64,000 nucleotides of DNA from an uncultured Collinsella sp. (GTDB lineage Bacteria > Actinomycetota > Coriobacteriia > Coriobacteriales > Coriobacteriaceae), in assembly GCA_905208635.1 (NCBI GenBank), contig CAJLPX010000011.1, positions 1 through 64,000 of the forward strand. Direction: 5' to 3'. A program made the translations under genes and the position numbers. A model generated the notes under the pieces. That model saw only the letters and a program-made list of their open reading frames with translations. It searched no databases and was not told the DNA's origin. This document shows positions 32,743 to 40,657 of this stretch, piece after piece (position 1 is the first letter of the stretch; the number at the start of each line of letters is the position of its first letter).

Positions 32743-33324
32743 ATGTCCAAGCGCAAGCGCATCATCGCCTTGCTGGTGGGGGTTATCCTCCTGGCCGGTA
32801 CGGCAGGCACGCTGGCCTGGCTTTCGGTTACGGGCGTGCTGGTCAACCAGTTCGGCATCGGGTCGGTGACGCCATCGGTTCAGGAAACGCTCAACGGCAA
32901 AGTGAAAAGCGATGTCAAGGCGAAGAACACGGGTACTGCGCCCGCCTATATTCGTGCTGCAGTGGATATCTACTGGCAGGACCAGGATGGCGCACGCCTG
33001 TGGGATGAGCCGAAGGAGGAGCCGAAGGGTGAGGCGGATTACGAGATTGCGTGGAGCGTGGCTGATGCCTCGAGCGCGAACTCGGCTTATAACTGGGTTA
33101 AGGCGAGCGACGGGTTCTATTACTGGACGTCGCCCGTCGCTCCCGGCGCGGAAACCGGCGTGCTCATTAATAGGGTTACCGAGCTCAAGGCAACCGAAGG
33201 TCGCAATCTTGTCGTGGATATCTCCACTCAGGCGGTCCAGGCGACGCCCGATGAGGCCGTGCGCGACGCATGGGGTTGCTCGGTCGAGGATGGCGTGCTG
33301 GTGCCGCCGTATGGAGGTGCGTAA
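32743..33324 (+). CDS. Minor exported protein 2 with SipW-type signal peptide
   Basis: 193 residues. 'MSKRKRIIALLVGVILLAGT' then 'AGTLAWLSVTGVLVNQFGIG', a textbook SipW-cognate leader. The mature domain is homologous to the protein at 26616, with the shared 'TQAVQAT' near its end. AGGAGG lies inside the tail of the giant gene and the ATG starts one base after its stop, so the two are translationally coupled. Likely a second accessory subunit or cap. Confidence 0.78.
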   Translation: MSKRKRIIALLVGVILLAGTAGTLAWLSVTGVLVNQFGIGSVTPSVQETLNGKVKSDVKAKNTGTAPAYIRAAVDIYWQDQDGARLWDEPKEEPKGEADYEIAWSVADASSANSAYNWVKASDGFYYWTSPVAPGAETGVLINRVTELKATEGRNLVVDISTQAVQATPDEAVRDAWGCSVEDGVLVPPYGGA

Positions 33325-33326
33325 GT

Positions 33327-34025
33327 ATGGCGTTCTCGATTCGCAAAGGTGTTGCGCGCTCCTTGCGTTGCGTGGTCGCGGCTATTCTCTGCATGGTCAC
33401 GCTCGCCGTTCCTGCCCGTGCGTTTGCCGATACTCCCGCGATTGCCTATGACGGAAATGCGCGCCAGCTGACGGTCTCGGGGGCGACGGGCTCCTCGGGG
33501 GAGCCCGATCTGTTTCCCGCCTTTAAAGGTCTAATGCCCGGCGATGTGCGCGAGCAGCAGATTGAGGTTCGTGCCACTGGTGTAAAGTCCCAGGTACGCG
33601 TGTTTGTGCGGGCCGTTGTCGATCACGAGACGGCACACCTGCTGTCGCCCATTACCTTAACGGCGTCGGCGGGCGATGCGTCTGCAGGTTGGCTCCAGAC
33701 GGGAACTCTGGGCAGTGTGTTCGCCTATCCCACGCAGGTCGCAACGTTTACGAGCGATGGCAGCACGGTGCTCAATTTGCAACTAAGTGTCCCGACGTCG
33801 GTGGGCAATGAGCTTGCCGACGCAAGCAAGACCATCCGCTGGGAAATCACCGCCGAGGACGATGGCGAGAAGATTCCCGTACAACCTGCTGACAGTAAGA
33901 GCCCCGGTCTGTTTGGCCTGGCGGCAACCGGCGACAGCACGCTCGCATGGCTTTTGATGCTGCTGACGCTTGCAATCATCGCTTTTATGGCCGCGCTGCT
34001 TTTGTCCCGGAGGGATAAGTACTAG
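33327..34025 (+). CDS. Membrane/wall-anchored exported protein with LAxTG motif
   Basis: 232 residues. Signal peptide 'SLRCVVAAILCMVTLAVPAR' cut near 'AFADT', a beta-rich exported domain, then 'LFGLAATGDS' followed by a hydrophobic helix and 'LLLSRRDKY'. This gives LAATG, a sorting motif of the same LAxTG type as the proteins at 17522 and 18787. It is the only member of the operon with an anchor, so it could tether the fibre to the wall. GGAGGT precedes the ATG at 33327, two bases after the preceding stop. Confidence 0.8.
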   Translation: MAFSIRKGVARSLRCVVAAILCMVTLAVPARAFADTPAIAYDGNARQLTVSGATGSSGEPDLFPAFKGLMPGDVREQQIEVRATGVKSQVRVFVRAVVDHETAHLLSPITLTASAGDASAGWLQTGTLGSVFAYPTQVATFTSDGSTVLNLQLSVPTSVGNELADASKTIRWEITAEDDGEKIPVQPADSKSPGLFGLAATGDSTLAWLLMLLTLAIIAFMAALLLSRRDKY

Positions 34026-34046
34026 GTCCATCCTCTAAACGCAACG

Positions 34047-34169
34047 CCCTCCCGGGCGGCGGGCACGAAGTTCCCTGCTCTACAGTCCTGCGCAAGACGA
34101 AGGCCACATTAAGTGGCCTTCTTTGCGTGCGGAACTCGCGATGAACTTCGTGCCCGCCGCCCGGGAGGG
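34047..34169. repeat. Perfect 27-bp inverted repeat around the operon terminator
   Basis: Arms CCCTCCCGGGCGGCGGGCAC... (34047-34073) and the exact complement (34143-34169). Between them sit the operon terminator and a stretch that recurs inverted at 34606-34678. Confidence 0.9.
34099..34124 (+). terminator. Terminator of the fibre operon
   Basis: GAAGGCCAC, loop ATTAA, GTGGCCTTC, then TTT. Confidence 0.8.
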
Positions 34170-34174
34170 TGTCT

Positions 34175-34485
34175 CTTTATTGATAGAAGGCCTAATAAGC
34201 TGATGATTTCATGCCTGGATGTATACGGAGTGGGACGGGCTTTCCGGATGGGCGGGGTCTCGGAAAGCTCATCCCGGAATTCGCCTTTGGAATGGGATGC
34301 ACTTTCCGATTGAGGGACTCAGCGGAAAATGCATCCCAGTATTCGGCTGAGAAATGGGACACGGTTTCCGGTTGAAGCCTTGGCGGAAAATGTGACCCGG
34401 AATTTGTGATCGGAATGGGATGCGGTTTCCCAACGGGGCCACAAACGGAAACCGCATCCCATTCCGAACGTGAATTCCGGGACAA
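34175..34485 (+). repeat. Tandem hairpin array, 62-bp period, copy B (4 units)
   Basis: Same lead (TTTATTGATAGAAGGCCTAA) and same unit design as copy A. Unit starts at 34232, 34294, 34356 and 34417. Unit 4 pairs perfectly over 19 bases (GGAATGGGATGCGGTTTCC with its complement). Units 1 and 2 differ in stem bases yet keep most pairings through G-T pairs. Confidence 0.85.
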
Positions 34486-34605
34486 GCTTTCCGCGATGCG
34501 CATGCCAGGCCACGCTTCTGCTACGAGGCGAGCGCAGCTTCTCATCAGCCCACTCAACTCGCAACGGGTGAGGGGCGGCGGCAGGCGGAGGCGCGGGAAG
34601 GGTCT

Positions 34606-34678
34606 GTCGCGAGTTCCGCACGCAAAGGGGGCCACTTAATGTGGCCCCCGTCTTGCGCAGGACTGTCTGAGCAGGGAA
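34606..34678 (-). repeat. Inverted copy of the terminator segment, serving the LtaS-type gene
   Basis: Reading the minus strand gives TCCCTGCTCAGACAGTCCTG, CGCAAGACG, the hairpin GGGGGCCAC-ATTAA-GTGGCCCCC, TTTGCGTGCGGAACTCGCG. This mirrors 34073-34140 on the plus strand with a few changes. It probably terminates the convergent phosphoglycerol transferase gene. The bases 34486-34605 between show nothing else I recognise. Confidence 0.75.
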
Positions 34679-34732
34679 CCTTATATGCCTCCGCCCGGAC
34701 AGACGTTTCAGTTATGAACTCGCAGCTAGTCG

Positions 34733-37033
34733 CTATTTGATCTTGGTCGTACCCGGTGCCAGGTTGGGGTCGGTCTCGTTGGCCTCGGTCTGGAAGTGCT
34801 CGGTATACACGTTCTTGCCGTCGCGGAACATCTCGTAGTACTGCATCTTGGCGTAATCCTCGCGTGCCTTGGTGGCGGCCGCGGCAGCGGCGTCGTCACC
34901 GGTGACGTTGGAGGAGAGCGCCCAGCGCAGGCTGGCGTCCTCGTAGCCGACCGAGTTGATGGCGGGCAGCGACTCGCGCAGTGTCATGTGCGCCTTCTGG
35001 TAGTCGGTCAGCGGTGCGCCGATCAGCTGCATGAGCTGGGTGGACAGGTAGTTGGTGGACAGGTCGTCGACCTCGCTCGTCTGGTCACAACCGGCAACGT
35101 CGTAGTTAGCCCAAATGATGTAGTCGGTCTGCCACAGGCGCTCCTGATGCGTAGCGTCGTCCTCGCCGGTAAACCACTTGTCATTGAACTTGGACGGGAA
35201 GAACGGCTGATGGTCGCCCCAGAACACCACGACCACCTTGCGGTCGAGCTTGCTCAAGGCGTTGAGGAAGTAGCGCAGCGCCTGATCGGACTGCTCGATG
35301 CACGAGACATACTCGTCGACATCGGAGAGCGTGCCGTCCTCGACGGTCTTGGCGTCCAGGTCGGTCGTGTCGATGTTCAGGTGCATCTGCTTGTCGACCG
35401 GCAGCAGGCCCGTGTCGTAGCCCGAGTGGTTCTGCATGGTCACGTCGAAGATGAACTGCGGATCGGCGTTCTGGTCGAGCAGCTCAAGAATCTTGTCGTA
35501 GGTAGCTTGGTCGGTCACCATGCCGCGCAGGGTATCGGCGCCCTGGAAGTCGTTGATGGACAGGAACTGGTCAAAGCCAAAGTCCTTGTAGACGTTCTCG
35601 CGGTTCCAGTTGGTCGCGTGGTTGGGGTGCATGGCCGTGGTGGAATATCCGAGCGACTTGAACTGCTCTGCTAGGTTCCCAGTCGTTTCCATGTTGTAGA
35701 TGGTGTAGGGGTACACGCCCGAGCCCAGGTTGGCCATGGAGTTGCCGGTCATAAACTCAAACTCGGTATTGGCGGTACCGCCGCCGTAGGCGCTCACATA
35801 GAGCTTGCCGCGGCTGAGGCAGTTGGACAGGCTCTTAAAGTACTGCGGGCCCTCGTAGCCGGCGCGCATGTTCTGGTAGATTGACAGATCCGAGAAGGTC
35901 TCGTTCATGATGGCGATGACCGTGGGCTTCTCGCTGTCGAACTGCTCCTGGGCGGCGGCGCGCTCGTCGCTCTTGGCCGCGTCGGACTTGTCGTAGGCCT
36001 TGGCGTACTTTTTGAGCGTGGCCTTGGCATCGTCGACGGAGTAGTCGGCGGGTTTGGGCGGCTTGATGGACTGTGCCGCACTAATAAAGGCGGGCAGGTA
36101 GCCCTCGCGCCAGTAGCTCTCGAGCGGGCGCCAGGTGTAGACGGTGATGCCGAGGGTGTTGTAGTAGTCGATGAGCGTGACATGCGCGGTCACGCCGCCC
36201 AGGCACAGCACCGCCACGAGCAGGTTGGTGAGCAGCATGCGCTTGGCGTTGGCGGCACCCTTCTGACGGTGCGGTGCCACCAGGCCGGCGTACTCGCACA
36301 GCAGCATGGCGATGGCGGTAAAGCCCATGGACAGCACGCAGAACAGCGAGATCGAGAAGGTGTAGCCGTTGCCGGCGACTGCGGCGGCAGTGGAGATGGC
36401 CGAAAGGTCGCCCGGCTGGATGGGCATGGATTTAAACGTGATGACGAAGAACTCGGCAATGCCCAGGACAAAGAGGGCAAAGGCCAAGACGGCGGGAGCT
36501 GCGCCGTGGCGCTGGAATAGGAAGAACAAGCCGGTCATGAGCACGGTGATGATGGCCCACTCGAGCAGGATGCACAGGGGGTAGACCCAGGTAAAGTCGT
36601 GGTTGGACGAGACCTCCATGCCCAGCAGCGCAAAGACGCCGGCGAGCAGCAGGCACAGGACGGCGGCGACGAGCGGTTTGCCCACAAAGGCGCCGCGCAG
36701 GCGGGCGAGCTTGCCAGTGGGGGCGGGAGCGTCGGCCGAGGCGAACGCAAAGACGCGCGGTGCGATGCGGTCGCGGGCGATGCTGGCCCAAGCGCATCCG
36801 GTGAGAATGGCGTTGGTCAGGATGAGCATCACAAAGGCGAGCGGCTCGTTTTGAGCGACGAGGCCAATGGCGCCCCAAATGGTCAAAAAGAGCTGGAACA
36901 GGCCGAAGGCGACGCTCCACCCAAGAGCGCTTTTGGCAACGGTGCCCGACTTTGCGCAAATGGCCTTGGCCTCGCGCAAGACAAGGTAGACGGTCGCCGC
37001 AAGACCGACGAGCGAGATGGCGGCAGCGAACAT
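34733..37033 (-). CDS. LtaS-family phosphoglycerol transferase (sulfatase fold)
   Basis: 766 residues. About seven to eight hydrophobic helices in the first 310 residues, then an extracellular sulfatase-type domain. 'PTVIAIMNETFSDLSIY' holds the metal-binding Glu and catalytic Thr (about 379), 'EFEFMTGNSMANLGSG' and 'HPNHATNWNRENVYKDFG' are family blocks, and 'KVVVVFWGDHQPF' supplies the metal Asp-His pair. The family adds glycerol-phosphate units from phosphatidylglycerol to lipoteichoic acid or other envelope glycans. The N-terminal part has more helices than the five of LtaS. Start at 37033 follows TGAGGAG. Product polymer not determinable. Confidence 0.9.
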   Translation of the reverse strand: MFAAAISLVGLAATVYLVLREAKAICAKSGTVAKSALGWSVAFGLFQLFLTIWGAIGLVAQNEPLAFVMLILTNAILTGCAWASIARDRIAPRVFAFASADAPAPTGKLARLRGAFVGKPLVAAVLCLLLAGVFALLGMEVSSNHDFTWVYPLCILLEWAIITVLMTGLFFLFQRHGAAPAVLAFALFVLGIAEFFVITFKSMPIQPGDLSAISTAAAVAGNGYTFSISLFCVLSMGFTAIAMLLCEYAGLVAPHRQKGAANAKRMLLTNLLVAVLCLGGVTAHVTLIDYYNTLGITVYTWRPLESYWREGYLPAFISAAQSIKPPKPADYSVDDAKATLKKYAKAYDKSDAAKSDERAAAQEQFDSEKPTVIAIMNETFSDLSIYQNMRAGYEGPQYFKSLSNCLSRGKLYVSAYGGGTANTEFEFMTGNSMANLGSGVYPYTIYNMETTGNLAEQFKSLGYSTTAMHPNHATNWNRENVYKDFGFDQFLSINDFQGADTLRGMVTDQATYDKILELLDQNADPQFIFDVTMQNHSGYDTGLLPVDKQMHLNIDTTDLDAKTVEDGTLSDVDEYVSCIEQSDQALRYFLNALSKLDRKVVVVFWGDHQPFFPSKFNDKWFTGEDDATHQERLWQTDYIIWANYDVAGCDQTSEVDDLSTNYLSTQLMQLIGAPLTDYQKAHMTLRESLPAINSVGYEDASLRWALSSNVTGDDAAAAAATKAREDYAKMQYYEMFRDGKNVYTEHFQTEANETDPNLAPGTTKIK

Positions 37034-37246
37034 GCTGAGACTCCTCACAAACTAAAACCTACGAAAGCGGGGATTTACCCGATTGTTACCAAGATATGCG
37101 CAGCAATTGGTGGCTGCGCACAACAACCAGCCATATTAACGCGCGCGTGTGGCGGTGTGGCGCAATGTAGTGGCGACCTGCGCGATAATGGACGGGAATT
37201 ACACGGAAACGTAATGGCTTCTTAAAGAAATGGCAGGGATGGGGCA

Positions 37247-38095
37247 ATGGGCGAGCAGGTTTGTGCGGCGGCTTTGGATACGAACGGCTATTCGGTCGAG
37301 ACCACGGGCAACGCGGTATTGGACACGCTGGAACACCGTTCTTCCACGCGTGCCTTTGCGCGCGATGACGACGGCCGTCCCGTGGCGGTGACCGACGAGC
37401 AGCGGGCGGCGATTCTGCATGCGGCGAGCCGTGCGCCGTCGGCAGGCGCCATGATGATGTACTCCATCGTGAGCATTCGCGAGCAGGCTACGCTCGATCG
37501 CTTGGCCGATCTGTGCGACCACCAGCCGATGATCGCCAAGGCGCCCTGGGCATTAATATTTGTAGTCGACTATGCCAAGTGGATCGATCTGTTTGAGCAT
37601 GTGGGTTGCTTTGAGCCCGAGTTTGTAGAGCGCACGGGCAAGTCGCCCCGTCGTGCTCCGGGCCTGGGCGACTTTGCCATCGCGGCGCAGGATGCCGTGA
37701 TCGCTGCTCAAAACGCCGTGGTTGCCGCCGAGGCCCTGGGGCTGGGGAGCTGCTATATCGGAGATATCGTCGAGAACGCCGAGGAGGTTGCCGCACTGCT
37801 GGATTTGCCTGCCCATACCATGCCGCTGTCGATGCTCATCATCGGCACACCCCGCAAGGAGCGCCCGGCAATCGCGCATCCCGTGGTGAACCTGGTGCAC
37901 GAGGAGCACTACCGCCGCGCCGACGCCGCGACGATGGACACGCAGGTGGCCGAGATGGACGCGATGTTTCGCCCGCATGCCCGCGAGGTGGGTGAGCGCG
38001 TCGTCGACATCTACACCCGTAAGCACACGAGTCCCTTTATGGCCGAGATGAGCCGCTCCATGGAGTGGTGGTTCAAAAACTGGCTCGGAAAATGA
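37247..38095 (+). CDS. Nitroreductase family protein
   Basis: FMN oxidoreductase of 282 residues. 'TLEHRSSTRAFARDDDG' is the FMN-binding start, 'AILHAASRAPSAGAMMMYS' and 'ALGLGSCYIGDIVENAEEVAALL' follow, and 'TMPLSMLIIGTPRKERPAI' is near the end of the core. A C-terminal extension of about 70 residues ('MFRPHAREVGERVVDIYTRKH') is longer than in the protein at 4243 and resembles NfsA/FRP-like members. Divergent from the LtaS-type gene. The 198 bp between show no clear promoter motif beyond AT-rich patches. Confidence 0.9.
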   Translation: MGEQVCAAALDTNGYSVETTGNAVLDTLEHRSSTRAFARDDDGRPVAVTDEQRAAILHAASRAPSAGAMMMYSIVSIREQATLDRLADLCDHQPMIAKAPWALIFVVDYAKWIDLFEHVGCFEPEFVERTGKSPRRAPGLGDFAIAAQDAVIAAQNAVVAAEALGLGSCYIGDIVENAEEVAALLDLPAHTMPLSMLIIGTPRKERPAIAHPVVNLVHEEHYRRADAATMDTQVAEMDAMFRPHAREVGERVVDIYTRKHTSPFMAEMSRSMEWWFKNWLGK

Positions 38096-38097
38096 CG

Positions 38098-38132
38098 AAT
38101 GTGACAAAGGGGGGGTGTCCCTTTGTCACATT
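38098..38132 (-). repeat. Gene-end hairpin, CAAAGGGACAG family (copy 3)
   Basis: On the minus strand, AATGTGACAAAG, GGACACCCCCC, CTTTGTCACATT. Perfect 12-base arms. It starts two bases after the nitroreductase stop codon. A TATAAT box at 38216 further right may start the kup transcript. Confidence 0.75.
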
Positions 38133-38256
38133 CCATATCGCCGCGGTGGCCTAAAGGCCGCATAAATGTTTATCTAGCTGGGAAAACGGTGCCATTAAAA
38201 TATGGGCTGATTACATATAATCCCGTCGAACGTTAAAATTGGGAGGAAACCGGCTT

Positions 38257-40284
38257 ATGGAACAAAAGGCAAAGGAAGTAGCCTCGCACGCTGCGATTCC
38301 TGTGAGCATCTCGGCGATGCTCGTCACGCTGGGCGTGGTGTATGGCGATATCGGCACCAGCCCCATGTATGTAACCAAGGCGCTCGTTGCCGGCAACGGC
38401 GGCATCGGAAGCGTCACGCAGGAGTTCGTGCTCGGCGCGCTCTCCCTTGTCGTGTGGACGGTCACGCTGCTGACGACCGTCAAGTACGTGCTGATCTCGC
38501 TGCGCGCCGACAACCACGGCGAGGGCGGCATCTTTGCCCTGTACAGCCTGGTCAAGCGCTGCGGCAAGTGGCTCATCATCCCCGCCATGCTGGGCGGCGC
38601 GGCGCTCCTCGCCGACGGCATCCTGACGCCTGCCGTTACCGTCACCACGGCCATCGAGGGCCTGCGCACCATCCCGGCGGTCCATGCCGTGCTCGGTGAC
38701 GACCAGGGTCGTGTCGTCGCCATCACGCTTGCCATCATCATCGCGCTCTTCTTGGTGCAGCGCATCGGCACGGCCAAGATCGGTCACGCCTTCGGCCCCA
38801 TCATGACGCTGTGGTTTTTGTTCCTGGGCGGCACGGGCCTGTTCTTTGTCTGCCAGTATCCCGCGGTGCTGCTGTGCCTTAACCCGTTGCGTGGCATCGC
38901 TTTTCTGCTGAGCCCCAACAACCATGCGGGCATCATGATTTTGGGCAGCTGCTTCCTCGCTACCACCGGTGCCGAGGCGCTCTATTCCGACATGGGCCAT
39001 GTGGGCCGCGGCAACATCTATGCCACCTGGCCGTTCGTTAAGTGCTGCCTGCTGCTGTCCTACATGGGCCAGGGCGCGTGGCTTATCAACAACGCCGGCA
39101 ACCCGGAGCTCATGGGTATCGCCGACCTCAACCCCTTCTACCAGATGCTTGCCCCGGGTCTGCGCCCCTTTGCCGTCGGCCTTTCCGCCGTCGCGGCCAT
39201 CATTGCCTCGCAGGCGCTCATCACCGGCGCATTCTCGCTGGTGTCCGAGGCCAGCCGCCTGGACCTCATGCCGCATATGCAGGTCTTCTACCCTGCCGAG
39301 ACCAAGGGCCAGCTCTACATCCCCATGGTCAACAACGTCATGCTCGTGGGCTGCGTCGTCGTGGTGCTGCTGTTCCAGAACTCGGCGCACATGGAGGCCG
39401 CGTACGGCCTGGCCATTACCCTGACCATGATGTGCACGACAATGCTGCTCTTCTTCTATCTGCACGTGGAGCGCAATCTCAAGGTCGCGCCGTGGATCTT
39501 TGCCGCCTTCTTCCTTATGCTCGAGGGCTTCTTCTTTGTGAGCTCGCTCACCAAGTTCTTCCACGGCGGCTATTTCACCATCCTTATGGCCGCGCTCATC
39601 ATGGGCATCATGGTGTGCTGGTACAACGGCACGGCTGTTGAGCAGCGTCAGTTTACGCTGCTGCCGCTGCGCAGCTATCTGCCGCAGCTCAAACGCCTGC
39701 GCGACGACGATCGCTACGAGCTCATGAGCGACAACATCGTGTACCTGACCAAGGACACCAACACCGACTATATCGACCGCGATATCGTCTACTCGATTTT
39801 GGATAAGCACCCCAAGCGCGCTCGCGCCTGGTGGTTCGTGAATGTCGAGACCATGGAGGAGCCGCATACCTTTGCCTACTCGGTCGAGACGTTCGGCACC
39901 GACTACGTTTTCCGCGTGCATCTGTATCTGGGCTACAAGATCAACCAGCGCGTCAATGCCTATCTGCGTCAGGTTGTTCAGGACCTGGCTGCCAGCGGCG
40001 AGCTGCCGGCGCAGACGCACGACTACTCGGTCTACAAGGATCCGGGCAACATCGGTACGTTTAAGTTCGTCATGATCCGCAAGCTGCTGGCGCCCGAAAG
40101 CGACGTTGAGCCCAGCGAGCGTACGGCCATCACGCTCAAGTACATCATCCGCCGCGCCGCCGGCACGCCTGCGCGCTGGTACGGCCTGGAGAACTCCAAC
40201 GTGAGCTTTGAGTACGTGCCGCTGTTCACCAAGTTTAAGGCCGTGAGCAAGATGCAGCGCCTGGCTCCCGACGAGCGCCCGTAG
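38257..40284 (+). CDS. kup: Potassium uptake protein Kup
   Basis: K+/H+ symporter of 675 residues. Twelve membrane segments in the first 440 residues; 'LGVVYGDIGTSPMYV' is the hallmark start, followed by 'RADNHGEGGIFALYSLV' and 'GAALLADGILTPAVTV'. A soluble C-terminal domain (about 450-675) is normal for the family. The ATG at 38257 is preceded by GGGAGG. It is followed by a small membrane protein gene and a KdpDE-like pair on the same strand, which makes a potassium-homeostasis cluster without kdpFABC. No ydaO-type riboswitch was seen upstream. Confidence 0.95.
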   Translation: MEQKAKEVASHAAIPVSISAMLVTLGVVYGDIGTSPMYVTKALVAGNGGIGSVTQEFVLGALSLVVWTVTLLTTVKYVLISLRADNHGEGGIFALYSLVKRCGKWLIIPAMLGGAALLADGILTPAVTVTTAIEGLRTIPAVHAVLGDDQGRVVAITLAIIIALFLVQRIGTAKIGHAFGPIMTLWFLFLGGTGLFFVCQYPAVLLCLNPLRGIAFLLSPNNHAGIMILGSCFLATTGAEALYSDMGHVGRGNIYATWPFVKCCLLLSYMGQGAWLINNAGNPELMGIADLNPFYQMLAPGLRPFAVGLSAVAAIIASQALITGAFSLVSEASRLDLMPHMQVFYPAETKGQLYIPMVNNVMLVGCVVVVLLFQNSAHMEAAYGLAITLTMMCTTMLLFFYLHVERNLKVAPWIFAAFFLMLEGFFFVSSLTKFFHGGYFTILMAALIMGIMVCWYNGTAVEQRQFTLLPLRSYLPQLKRLRDDDRYELMSDNIVYLTKDTNTDYIDRDIVYSILDKHPKRARAWWFVNVETMEEPHTFAYSVETFGTDYVFRVHLYLGYKINQRVNAYLRQVVQDLAASGELPAQTHDYSVYKDPGNIGTFKFVMIRKLLAPESDVEPSERTAITLKYIIRRAAGTPARWYGLENSNVSFEYVPLFTKFKAVSKMQRLAPDERP

Positions 40285-40352
40285 TCGACGCTTAAGGTAT
40301 GGCTGCGAACGGGCGGCTTGCAATGACAGGGTTTGAGCCTGGGGAGGAAACC

Positions 40353-40547
40353 ATGGATGCAAAGGGGCTTGACGGTCGCGATCTTGCGGCCGAGCTGGTA
40401 CGTGAGGCACGCGCCGACGCCGCCGAAGATCGGTTCTTTACGAATCGCGCCAACATGGACATGGCCGACCGCGTGATCTCGATCGTGGTGACGCTGCTTG
40501 TCGCGGCGTGCGTGTGCGCCCTGCTCGCGCACGTGCTGTTTGTCTAG
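40353..40547 (+). CDS. Small single-pass membrane protein next to kup
   Basis: 64 residues: an acidic, soluble N-terminal helix ('LAAELVREARADAAEDRFF') and one C-terminal membrane helix ('VISIVVTLLVAACVCALLAH'). The ATG at 40353 has a strong GGGGAGGAAACC site. No family recognised. Position between kup and the KdpD-like kinase suggests a modulator of either protein; this is inference from order only. Confidence 0.65.
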   Translation: MDAKGLDGRDLAAELVREARADAAEDRFFTNRANMDMADRVISIVVTLLVAACVCALLAHVLFV

Positions 40548-40593
40548 CGACCGCCGGCTGCAAAGGCTATACACTTGGAACCACCACAAGGGA

Positions 40594-40629
40594 AACCACC
40601 ACAAAGGTGCCTGTCCCTTTGTGGTGGTT
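40594..40629. repeat. Gene-end hairpin, CAAAGGGACAG family (copy 4), also terminator-like
   Basis: AACCACCACAAAGG, TGCCTGTC, CCTTTGTGGTGGTT, then TTTG on the plus strand. A second half-copy, AACCACCACAAGGG, stands just left at 40579. Confidence 0.75.
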
Positions 40630-40657
40630 TTTGTTTTGAGAGAGGGGCGGGGCGCTA

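Noticed and set aside
38133..38256. Cyclic di-AMP (ydaO) riboswitch before kup
   Set aside because: The spacer is too short and lacks the conserved core; only a TATAAT box and the gene-end hairpin are visible.
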